A DNA stretch of 25,535 nucleotides from Purshia tridentata (taxonomy: Eukaryota > Streptophyta > Magnoliopsida > Rosales > Rosaceae), in NCBI GenBank assembly GCA_003254885.1, contig QANT01003083.1:1-25535 (forward strand). The letters run 5' to 3'. Within the stretch, counting starts at the first letter, position 1, and each line of letters starts with the position of its first letter. This document shows positions 10,264 to 20,639 of this stretch, piece by piece. A program made the translations under genes and the position numbers. The notes under the pieces were generated by a model. That model did not search any database, was not told where the DNA came from, and saw nothing but the letters and a program-made list of their open reading frames with translations.

Positions 10264-10740
10264 GAAGTACAAAGAATATAGTGTGGTGTCTTTAATTGTC
10301 ATTGTAGTAGTCCTATCTATGGCACCATCCCTTTAACTTGCGTACAAATATTTATCATTTCATTTTTACGAATCAAAATTTGTCACCAATTGAGGTGTAC
10401 GGCATACATTATGAAAATACTCGAAAGAGAAAGCAAAAACGAATAATATCCACAAAGAGTCTTATTCATTTCACAGATGGACAGAGGATTTAAACAAAAA
10501 TGCAAATGCTTTTAAAACTACCATGAAGTTCTTACAAAATCAAAATATATAGCAGGTAAAAACTGAAAAGGGTTCAATTTGCAAATGGAACATAACCTAA
10601 AAGTCCTGACTGAGACAGCAATTATTCATGATTCAGTTTCCTACAGCATGAAGTACCCATAAATCGTATTAATGCTTCTCAGAGGACAAAAAAAAGAACA
10701 CTTCAAATGGGAAATAGACACCTCAAATTGAATTGCACAA
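10264..10740. other. Convergent 3' region between GDSL and SWIB genes
   Basis: These 477 bp separate the stop codons of two genes facing each other, so they should contain both 3' UTRs and polyadenylation regions. The sequence is AT-rich and shows no open frame of note. Confidence 0.6.
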
Positions 10741-11428
10741 TCACTTCGGCTCTTTGGGGAAATGAAGCTTTATCAGTGCAGGAAGCTCAGATAACTCAAC
10801 CTGAGGCTTGCCTAACAAAATACTCTTCAACTTTTCATCACAATTGACCACATTCTTGTTGTTTGGATCCTATGCAAGCACACCAAGATTTCTGGTCAGC
10901 ATAAAAAAATCTATACTGCAACAGCATTAAAATTATAGTTAAGAATCCAATAAAGGATATGAAGGCAAGGGGAAAGCTAATATATGGTCTCCCATTTCTT
11001 TTTGAAATCAAAAGAAATATAACGACAAGAAGTCCAAACCGATTTAAATGATTAAAATAACAATAAACTGCCTCTTACAATCAAACAGCGGCAAACAATC
11101 AAGCTACAGCGAAGAGAATGCAACACCAATAGAATAATACAGCACCATCTTTACTTCATAGGATACAAGTGAGTGCATTTAATTTGCAAGAACATACAGA
11201 TCACTTATCATAAAAGAAAGAAAAATAAAAGACATAAAGATAAAGTAAAAGAACCTGGAGATTGTTGTCCTTGATGTATGACCAGACACGCACGAAACAT
11301 CCAAGACGAGAAGTCTGAGACTGACCCATGAACTCTCGCAGCGTCGAATGAAGATTTACAAGGTCAATCAAGTTGGCCAGCTTCTTTGGATTGTCAGTAA
11401 TGGCCTTCTTCATCCTCTGTGGCAGCAT
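10741..11428 (-). CDS. Small SWIB/MDM2-domain protein
   Basis: Two coding exons, 11428-11255 and 10869-10741, join in phase 0 (donor GTTCTT, acceptor CATAG) to give 100 aa. Most of the protein is one SWIB/BAF60b domain (about 15-95). Recognisable pieces are LANLIDLVNLHSTLREF, GQSQTSRLGCFVRVWSYIKDNNLQ at 35-58, DPNNKNVVNCDEKLKSIL at 59-76, and the C-terminal LPALIKLHFPKEPK. The DP-NK-V-CDEKLK block is the family signature. SWIB domains occur in chromatin-remodelling subunits, and small stand-alone plant versions are thought to act in nucleus or organelles. No organelle presequence is evident, since the domain begins almost at the N-terminus. It resembles the Arabidopsis At1g31760 type. An ATG at 11428 is chosen because an in-frame GTG at 11437 is not a plausible plant start. 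Confidence 0.93.
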
Positions 11429-11460
11429 TGTTCTCACTCACTCCTGGCTCTAATTCCTTT

Positions 11461-11892
11461 CTGAAACCCAAAACACACTGACCAAGAAAAATCACAGGGT
11501 AAGCTCATTCAGTAGCATAAGCTTCTTCAATAGACAATTTTTAAACCAGTTCTGATACCCAGTTCAGAAAGTACGGTCTATAGTTTGCACTTTAACTGCA
11601 TAATTAAATACCATTCTCTCTTTTTTTCTACTTAACTAAGTTTGTGCAATTATGTGCATGAAGTAACTTCTCCTCAATAACTTGGATAGCAGCTAACGTA
11701 AATACTTATAATGGCAATGTTCCATTCTCAAAAACGTCAAAGCTTAAGAGGAATTCAATCAAACACCTGGCATGCTATAACAGTGATTCAATTTCTAAGA
11801 AAGCGATCACAGAGTTCATCAGATTGACAATAATGATAGTGCAAACAAAGAAGGTCTAATTGCAAACTTCAAATTCTGCACGTGGGTTGTAC
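11461..11892 (-). other. 5'-UTR intron of the SWIB gene
   Basis: Upstream of the SWIB start codon the minus strand has an acceptor, TTTGGGTTTCAG ending at 11461, 32 bases before the ATG. A matching donor, AAAG/GTACAA, lies at 11893/11892. Together they define a 432-bp leader intron, with a first noncoding exon from 11893 towards about 12000. This is inferred from splice signals only. Confidence 0.5.
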
Positions 11893-11999
11893 CTTTGAGC
11901 TAAATTTCCGTACGATTGTCCACTGTTACAAGACAAACGAACACAAAGTAGACGCCCTTTCTCTGTTTTCGTGAAAGAAGGATTGCAGCTATGAGCAAA

Positions 12000-13072
12000 G
12001 TTTACACCGACCAAAACAAAAAAAAAAGCTCTCCTTTACAAGTTTTTATTTTATTCTATTTTATTTTGTTGGGCTGAGAGAGAAGAGTCTATAGACTCCA
12101 ACTAATTTGTAAAGTGAACGAAAACTCAATGATCAAAATTAAAATTTTAAAACCACAATCACTAAATTTATTTTTCGTGTAAAACATAAGAACTAAAAAT
12201 ATAATTAACCCTTAATTAAATAATCTCAGAAAGTTTGAGTAGTATACAGTGTAGTACAGCCCACAGAGACAAAGTTTCAATTTTTTCCTAAAATTTATTT
12301 ATCTCCTAAAACTTACTTATTATACCAAAAAACACTCAAATAAATAATTAACAAAAATTAATTGAGGCATCAATAGAAAATAGGAAAAGCAAAACAAAAT
12401 ACAACAATTTTTAGTGTAGTTATTCCTAGTGTCATTGCAATCTTTTAATTAGATTTATTTATCATTAAGGGCTGTAAAATAGACTTTAAAATCATTTACT
12501 TTTTTCTTTTAATAGAATTAATGTATATGTTCAATTTCAATATATGGAATTCATATGATACACATCACATGTAGATCTCCTACAATATATCTCATAGCTA
12601 GCCGTGGCTAATGAACATTAATATTGGCCGGCCAAAAAATTAAAAAATGAGCTACTCACTTTTAACTCATGTATCTAATATTCATAATTCAATTTAATCT
12701 CAGATCAAGTAGATCGTTGAATAAACCTAAAAATCTAGCTATATATTCTAGCAAATGATCAAATCACTAATCTCATGTCATTTATATAACTATATACCTA
12801 TACATATACCTATATTATCTCATATATCACTCGATCAATCAGTTGGCTTTGCCTCATCTTTGAGTTGTTGCTAGGCCAGCCTCAACCTATTCGCAGAGAG
12901 CCACCATCATTGGTCGGACTCGATCCATCATTTCTTGCTCTTTTGCATGTTTTCCTTGTGCTTCTTTTTCCACAGCGAAGCTTTTGCTCCGCGCCCTCTA
13001 GGTACTCCTCAATGCTGGCTTTGTCTTGGCTTGAGAATGAGACTTCGGCTAAAATGAGATATTAGCTTTCTA
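12000..13072. other. Intergenic DNA upstream of the SWIB gene
   Basis: AT-rich region that should include the SWIB promoter near its left end. Most of it shows nothing recognisable. From about 12840 to 13060 base composition rises in GC and a 59-codon open frame is present on the minus strand (13061-12882), described among the findings. Confidence 0.45.
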
Positions 13073-13464
13073 TTATTTTAAGGACAATGCTTGGGTCCTC
13101 AAGCCCGCCAAAAATCATAATTCTGTCATACCGGCTCAAGATCAAAACCTTTCAATTTTTAGATCACCTAATAAAGATCATTTCTGGAAAAAATCAACTC
13201 AATCGGAAATCGTTTGATTGTATAACTGTTAACGAATAGATACATGGTTTAGTCTTTTAACTATGATTTTATATTTATTCGTTAACAATTGTACAACCAA
13301 ACGATTTCCGATTGAGTTAATTTTTTGTAGAGATGATCTTTATTAGGTAATCTAAAAATTGAACGTTCTGATTTTGAACTGGCATAGCGAAATTATGACT
13401 TTTGGCGGACTTAGGACAAAGTTGGTCCTCAAACTTGAGGACCCAAACATTTTTCTTATTTTAA
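13073..13464. mobile_element. Foldback Mutator-type MITE with 9-bp target duplication
   Basis: The element occupies 13082-13455 (374 bp) and is flanked by identical 9-bp direct repeats, TTATTTTAA, at 13073-13081 and 13456-13464. It is a near-perfect palindrome. The left arm (13082 to about 13232) matches the reverse complement of the right arm (about 13272-13455), including TTGGGTCCTCAAG near 13091 against CTTGAGGACCCAA near 13433, and ACTCAATCGGAAATCGTTTG against CAAACGATTTCCGATTGAGT. The loop is roughly 40 nt. A 9-bp duplication and long terminal inverted repeats are hallmarks of the Mutator superfamily. It has no coding capacity, so it is non-autonomous. Confidence 0.88.
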
Positions 13465-14120
13465 TTTTCACCAATATCTCAAAACGTTCTCCTACTCTTA
13501 TTAGTACTTACAAGTTACAAGTTAATTTTGAGGAAAAAAAAAAAACAACAACAACGAAAAAGAGTGAACTATTTTCAATGTTTATACAAAAAAAAACCAT
13601 AAGGTTTTTTTCCAAATAAGAAATGTTATTTTATGAATTTAATCTAAATTATGGATGTTGAGATAATTAGGTTTAAAATTTGGATATTTTAAAATGTGTG
13701 ACATAATTTTGTTGATTAGATTAGAAATTTTTTTTTTTTTGGCGTGGCTTAATTTTATGTAATTTAAGTTTGAATGACAATTGAATGTACGCTTTTAGGG
13801 TTGTGACAACTCACTACTCGAAGCTTATTTTGTGTGGTACATATTTGTGATTGTGACATTAATTTGAATTCAACATAATAACATAAAAGAAATTGTGTGA
13901 ACAATCAAGATAAAAATAATTGGGATAAATATACCCACTCTTATCGAAAAACAAAAGTATTATTAATCAATTAAATAATAACCCATATTACCTATAACCA
14001 TAAATATCAAGTAATCAAATAATGTTGTGAAATTAAAATTCGGTGGTATTTGATTAAATTTATGACAAAATATTTTTACATGCGACACATATGCTCATGG
14101 CTGGTTGTTGTTGACAACCA
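13465..14120. other. Intergenic DNA downstream of the EHD gene
   Basis: AT-rich sequence between the foldback MITE and the EHD stop codon. It contains A and T homopolymer runs (for example near 13535 and 13728) and should include the EHD 3' UTR next to 14121. No gene or bounded repeat was recognised. Confidence 0.5.
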
Positions 14121-17100
14121 TTAGTCATATGGGTTTCTGAAGTTTTTCAAGAGTTGTGGGATATCATATCCCAGCATGTCATCTACAGCTTCTATCATTT
14201 TAGGCTTCAACTTCTCGAATTTGTCGATGCTGTAACCCCTCAAGGTTTCCCTGAATTCCTCAACGTTCGGGAAATCTCCTGGTGGTAGATGGAACTCCCT
14301 CTGGACCTGTTTAGTAAGTCAAGTGTCAGCATGCATGCAGACTAACAAGTCCACATAACCAGGGAAAGGACTCAAGGATTGAATCATACCTTGCTAAATT
14401 CATCTTCCAGATTATCAATAAGTCTCTGTTGAGTCTTAGCTTTGCCTATCATAGCAGGCATCTCCTTTTTTAAATGACCAATTATATATGCATGTATCTT
14501 CGCAGCTCTCGCACGCTTAACAAATTCATTGATCTGGATATACATGTCATAAAATTCCCTTCAATAAACATCTTCAAGAAATATTTAATTGCTAAAAAGA
14601 AATGAAAATGGGCTCAAATTAGTTTGCAAATAGATTAACTTAAGTTCAACTTGGCAAAGAAAATGCATGGTAAGTAAATATAACAAACTCACTCGGCGAT
14701 CACAAGCCTTCTTTGGGATGTCCTTCAAATCAGCAAGAAGATCCTCCTGTTCCTTTTCAAAGAGTTCTTTCCCAACTGGACCACTAGCAGCCTCATTTAC
14801 AGGTTTGTCATTGAATGACCTGCAAAAGAGAAATTAGCTTTCATGGAAAGAACAAACTTATTTACCAGGAAACATTGGAATATATACCAAGATAATTTGA
14901 AGGGAAATTTTAGCCATACCCAACAATTTTCTTTTGATACCCAACATACATTTTAAACTTGAATGGACCATTTTATCCCTTAGTAAAATTACCAATAAAG
15001 ACAAATTATAACTTTAAAAAAATCAAATTTTCTTTCCATACCCAACTCTTTTACCAACCCTAACCTAACCATCCTCATTCATCCTCACTCTCACTCACAA
15101 CCTCTCTCACACTCACACTAACATCAAAACAAGGGTTTTTAGGTAGATGAATGGTGAAATCGTACCCTATGAACCTCCAAATGATGTATGCGTGCATTTT
15201 GTGTAATTTTTCTGCATTTTTTCATGTTTTAGACGTTTTAGGAATTTTTGGTTCGGGACCTGTTCGGCGAACCAAAACCGAACACGACTACAATGTTACT
15301 TATATTTGTGGCATATGTAAAACTGTCCACCTCATAATGTTACTTTAGACTTGACCAAACTGAGTTAACCAAAACTCAAATGAACATACAAAGATGGAGA
15401 GGTTACCCGATATAAACTCGCATGACCTCAGGAGTATTAAGAACCTTCCCGAGTGACCACATCAATGCTCCATAAACCCTCATCAACTGCATACCAAGAA
15501 TAAAGAATTATTTGATCACAAATCCAATGGCCTAATTAAATGCCTATATAAATATGTCAAGGAAAATATAGTCAAGAGATAACCATGTCTTGCATATCCT
15601 TACTTGTTGGGTATCAATTTGATCTGCCTTGTTCAGAACAACACGAATTTTGTCGTCATGGCCACGCAAAGATGAAATCACACGCTTGAATTCATCACTA
15701 ACATCCAGTTTGTGAGGATCAAACAAAAGTAGAATGAGGTCGCACTTCGCAGCAAACCAAGAAGTTACCCCAGTAAAATCGTAGGCTCGTTGTGTCCGTT
15801 GCTTCTCTCCAGATAAAACACCAGGAGTATCCACAAACGTGATGTGCTCTAACAACTTTAAATATAAAAGAGTAAGCTTTGGGTTTTTCAAAGGGAAATT
15901 TGGATTCCTAGTAATTCTGAAAAGGTAACTCACAGGATGTCGCATTTGAGAACACTCAAACTTTGACAAGAATGCTGTTCCAAAAGTTGTGAGACCACTA
16001 AATGGCATGTCAGCTTGGACGGCAATAGTATTCCCAGGAACACTTCTTTCATCAGGTCCAGACTACATGGAAGCAAAATTAGTTAGTATACAATACTAAT
16101 TTCAGAAAGATAAACAAAAAGAGAAACATATTGCAGCTGGAATTCAGGAACAAATTAATCGCTAGAAACGGCAACTGAATATATATATACACACACACAC
16201 ATAGATACATATATTGTAGCACTAGAACAAACAACAAATTTCTTAAGAAATATAAGATATACAGTAAGGAAACCAAAGTGTATGCTAAAACTGCATCGTA
16301 AAGAGCAAACACTGGTTGACAGATAAATATTTCAAATGAAACAGCACCAGCAAAACAGTTGACAACGATAGTATTGACAAAATAGCTTACAGAATAGCAA
16401 ACCAGCCCAATAAATCCTAATCCTATCTAGAGAGTCCATATAGTGGAAGATGTACTAGAAAATTGTTAAATATATGATATTGGAGAAATATTGATAAATG
16501 TATCACATATCAATGTACAAGAAATCAGCAATCTCAGACAAGCAATTCCATTAGAAAGCTACACGGTCAAAAGATTTCACCTAGAGATTTTCCTATACAA
16601 AAGGTTCCTAGAAAAGAACAATCTATGCGTGGGCATAAGTTGCTCCTGGGCTTTCTCCTTAGCCAGTTCCAACTATAACTAATTTATTAATAACAAAAAG
16701 AAGAATTAGAGAAGTAATGGAAGTATAAGTTTAGCTTCTAACAATATCTTCGTCTCTATAAAGCGTATAGATTAGATGGCTTTCAAACTTGCATGCAACC
16801 ATAAAACATTTAGTTTAACTATTCATTGCTAAGTAATTTTAGACTGAATTAATGACAACATAAAAGGAGATCAAATTGTGATTACCATAACCACAACGAA
16901 TCTATCAGTTGTAGGCTCTGGACCAATGTGAGCTCCTGTCAGAAGTGAGTCAAGTGACATGAGACAAGAGATGAAATAGATCAAGAAACTCTCTACGCAA
17001 GACACAAGCACAAACAATTACGCAAACACACACTTGCACACAGAATAACTTGCCTGGATAATTACTATTGAGCAAATGTTTAATGAATGTTGTTTTCCCA

Positions 17101-19552
17101 GTGGAGTATTGACCCAAAAGCATAACCATGGGTTTGGCATCAAAATCACTATTTGTCTGCAAAGTACAACAAATAACATTAAAACATCAACCGATAGCCA
17201 CAGTATACCGCAATCTATGATAAATGGTATGAGATGAATAATACTACTAGATAGAATTTTGAGTAGATCTAACAAAACATGAAACTAAATTAAGAGTTAT
17301 TGGGCATCTGATGAAAGAATTAAAAGAAAGTTGACTCACCAGTAATGGGGATACAAAATCATTAAACCGGTAAGTAGTTTCTAATGGCTTCAGCTTCTGA
17401 ACATACAGTCTCTTCAACCCATCAACAATCGATGTTACAGAAGAAAGTGGCACCTAAAAATATGCCAAAGAATTTTGGTAAGGTGTTACAGCACACAACA
17501 CATCTCTATCCGGCAATGTGATTTATAGAGAGATCACCAAACTGCATTACAAAAACATTGCAAAGTGCAATCATATCTGTACGAAAATTTAGCATTAAGT
17601 CTGCCACCAGACAAATACTCTCCAAATATATTCAGCTTGTTCAAAATGTGATATAATAGCAGTAGTCTTTTCATGTAATATTATATCGAGCATAAATCAA
17701 ATTAAAAAACACTCCTTAAACTGAACCCTGTAAGCTTCTCCTCTACTTTTCTTTTCACTAGGTTGTGAACATAATGTGTAAATGACTGAAAGATTTTGCG
17801 CGTCCAAAAAAATATCATCAAAGCATAAGGTTTTTTCTAATTAACTTGAAGTATAATAACTCAGAGAGACTAGCATTCCAAGTAAGAATAATGCATGGTT
17901 AACAACTTAACAATCAATACTATCAGGATTTCCCAGGAATTATGAAATAGTAAACTCTTTTGTAAAAATAAGATAATTCGCATTAGCACATAATAGAAAA
18001 AAGTTCAGGTGCAAATGTTCATTTTTTTAATTAGAGGAGAAGAGTGATTGCTTCCAAAAATAAGAAACAAAAATAACCTTTTTTGAAGATTTTGAAGAAA
18101 ACCAAAGTGCTGAAGGTGATTGTTCCACCACCGGAGTACCTGCATCACTGCTTATTAGTCAAGGCACAGTCAAAACCAAAAGTCACAATACATCTCATAG
18201 TTACATTGGGAAACTCACCATTTACTTCATTTTCATTTGTCTTGTGTGAATGCTTTTTCTTCTGAATAAAGTAAGTAAAAGAAATCAATTTAACAAATAT
18301 ATATAAACTGAAGAAAATATAAGAAACGTACAAATAGCATACATACCATTAATAATGCATCCAAACCCTCCATAATGGGAGGTTTCAGACTTTCCAAGTC
18401 AACTGAAATACAGGAAAACATTTCAAATTTTAAGTTAAACGATAATACCAAGCAAAAGAGACAGACAATACACACACTTATGGACAAACAGACACTACAA
18501 GTTGTCAACATAAAAATGAGGGTCTACCACTCCAAGCATGCATATCAAAGCAAAGCTAAACAAAAGCAACCAACCATTGCTTTTCAATAAATCACTTGTA
18601 ATCTCATGTCCAGCTTGTGCAAGAGAAACTAGCTACAAATGAAAAAGTAGCACATCAAATTCCTATAAATCAAAATATAGGATATTTAATATCCAGGAAA
18701 TAATAACAATTAAAGAAACAAACCTGCATAGCAGCAATGAACTCATTGAAACCGAGATATCCCTGCCTCTTTGAATCGGCAATTGCCCACAACTTAGGAA
18801 AAAGAAAGCACTTAATAAGAAAAAACTTAAATGAAGAAGAAACGGAAGCCTGCAACAGCAAATGAAAAATTGGAACCCCCCACCCCCCCCAAAAAAAAGA
18901 AAAAAAAAAAAAGGGAGGGTTTTGCAATCCTTAACAAATGTAATGTTCGGTAGAGTCTGTAAAGATCATCTCTTTAGCTTGAATCTAGAAAAGGTAATCC
19001 AATAAGAAAAACTTGAGGTCAACTTCAATGGCTCTACTTGTGTATTAAAAGTAACAAAACTCCGCATTACTAAAATGAAAAACGCATAATCCTACTAAAA
19101 AAACTTAATCCAATGCATTTTAAAAAAGAACAAGATAATGCATTCCTTCAGCTAACATGAATAGTACTGAATGAAGCACACAAAAAGGACTGTAGCAAAA
19201 GCAAAAGGTAACGAAAAATAACCTGCTTGAGATGCTGCCGAGACAGATTGGACATGGCAAAGAACTTGGTAGCATCATTCCCCGTAATGCGGCCATCACC
19301 ATCTGAATAAAACCACAGGAAAAAAAAAAAAAAACCAAATTCAAAAACTTTGACATCTAGTTTTCCTCAATTTCTCGGGAACCAAACAAAGTATAAGAAA
19401 ACAGTAAGTTGATGGTGAATAATGTGAATAAAATGCAAATGGGTGTGCAACAGTCGAATGTATTTACCTGAATCAGCGACGTGAAACCAGTCCTGGTAGA
19501 TTTTCTGGTGCTCCTTGGAGCAAGAACTGATTGGAACTGAAGAAATTTCCAT
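14121..19552 (-). CDS. EHD1: EH-domain-containing dynamin-like ATPase
   Basis: Sixteen exons join in frame to 545 aa: 19552-19468, 19302-19223, 18792-18724, 18632-18575, 18402-18347, 18261-18219, 18139-18078, 17453-17340, 17156-17054, 16935-16886, 16062-15934, 15855-15604, 15486-15407, 14819-14693, 14533-14390, 14306-14121. The protein remodels endosomal membranes in endocytic recycling. Plant EHDs carry the EH domain at the N-terminus, as here: an EF-hand loop at 27-38 ([12 protein letters not shown]) and the [14 protein letters not shown] block at 57-70, for binding NPF-type partners. The dynamin-type G domain has P-loop GQYSTGKT at 204-211, DTPG at 292-295 and NKAD at 358-361. A helical C-terminus ends in FRNPYD. 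Intron 9 begins with GC (17053) rather than GT; conserved [14 protein letters not shown] across that junction confirms the splice. The length equals Arabidopsis EHD1 as I recall it; assignment to EHD1 rather than EHD2 is not certain. No break or missing key residue was seen. Confidence 0.96.
14820..15406 (-). other. EHD intron 13 with repeat-like insert
   Basis: This 587-bp intron carries three copies of ATACCCAAC (about 14916, 14938 and 15038). These are followed by a pyrimidine-rich block with repeated CTCACTCT-type motifs at about 15068-15120. It looks like a decayed small repeat, but no terminal repeats or duplication could be defined. Confidence 0.35.
16063..16885 (-). other. EHD intron 10 with dinucleotide repeats
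   Basis: This 823-bp intron has donor GTAATC and acceptor TGTAG. It contains adjoining AT and AC microsatellites at about 16180-16200. The open frame at 16491-16682 on the plus strand has no recognisable protein and is taken as chance. Confidence 0.6.
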
Positions 19553-20639
19553 AATCGTAGTAGTAGAGATCGGATTTGGAACTGAGTTTTTAAAATTTGG
19601 TTTTGTGATTGTTTAAAAGAGAAACGGTTTCGGAGGGTCTGCTTTGTTTGTTTGTTTGTTTGTTTCTCTTTCAATTTCCAGGGGTGAGAGTCCTTCGTAC
19701 AGAGGAAAAGTGACGGACCACATGGGGGTTAAATCTTAATCTTATTAACACGACGTCGTCTTCAACGAGTTGGCAACTTCGCATGATGGGACGTTTACTT
19801 TAATTGGGTCTTTCGGAAGTCAAGCCTGAAGACGACGACGTATCTGTTTTTTTTTCGTAGCTGTCTAATTCAGTGGCGCGTGAAATAAGTGGAGGGAAAT
19901 GACAACTGGTTGGTTTCATTGTGTAACTGTAACATAACATCCAACCTAGCATTCGGCTTCAAGGTCACTACATCGAAGTTACATGCATTTTCTTTGCCTT
20001 TTCTAACAGAAAATACATGCAAACTAATACAAATACTATTTTACTATTCATTTGGGTTATTAATTAGCTAACATAATCTAATAGATTAATGGAGTTGTAA
20101 TAGTCATTTTTTTTAGTAAATGATAACTAATTCGTCGATTTCGTATTTCAGTAAAAAAAAAAAAAAAGCCGAAGGGATGAAGAGAGGGAAGGGGTACCTT
20201 TAACTGAATATGTGATCTAGTTTTTGGTTACACTTACGGTTGTATTTTAGATGTTACTTATTATATTATTTAATTTGATATAAATACCATCAATAATACT
20301 AAAAATACTCATTGGAGTTGATAGTAAATCTATTGTTATACCAAAAATGCATGTGGGAATCGATGAAAAGAAGCTACAAATTCATCCTTGCCTCGCTTAA
20401 TTTTCAGTAAAGTTTTTGTGAATATTACAACACTAACTATAATTACAAGAAATAAAAGAAACACAGAATCACACGTAGGGGAAAAATCTATACAGTGGAA
20501 AATAATGAAAAATTAGGATGAGTAATGTATACATTCCCCAGGTGCAATGCAACCTCCAAAAGTCTCTCTCAATATGGGCATCGGCAAAATGCAGACCCGA
20601 GAAAAGAATTAAAAACTTGATATAGATAGTATTATTTAC
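19553..20639. other. Intergenic: EHD promoter side and 3' flank of the DUF3537 gene
   Basis: The part next to 19553 is the EHD leader and promoter. It includes a (GTTT)n microsatellite at about 19645-19665 within the presumed 5' UTR. The part next to 20640 should hold the 3' UTR of the DUF3537 gene. Between them is AT-rich DNA with poly-A (about 20152-20167) and no recognisable gene. Confidence 0.5.

Noticed and set aside
15544..16008. A separate 154-aa GTPase-like gene
   Set aside because: It is two EHD exons read through the short intron 15856-15933; splicing restores the standard EHD sequence.
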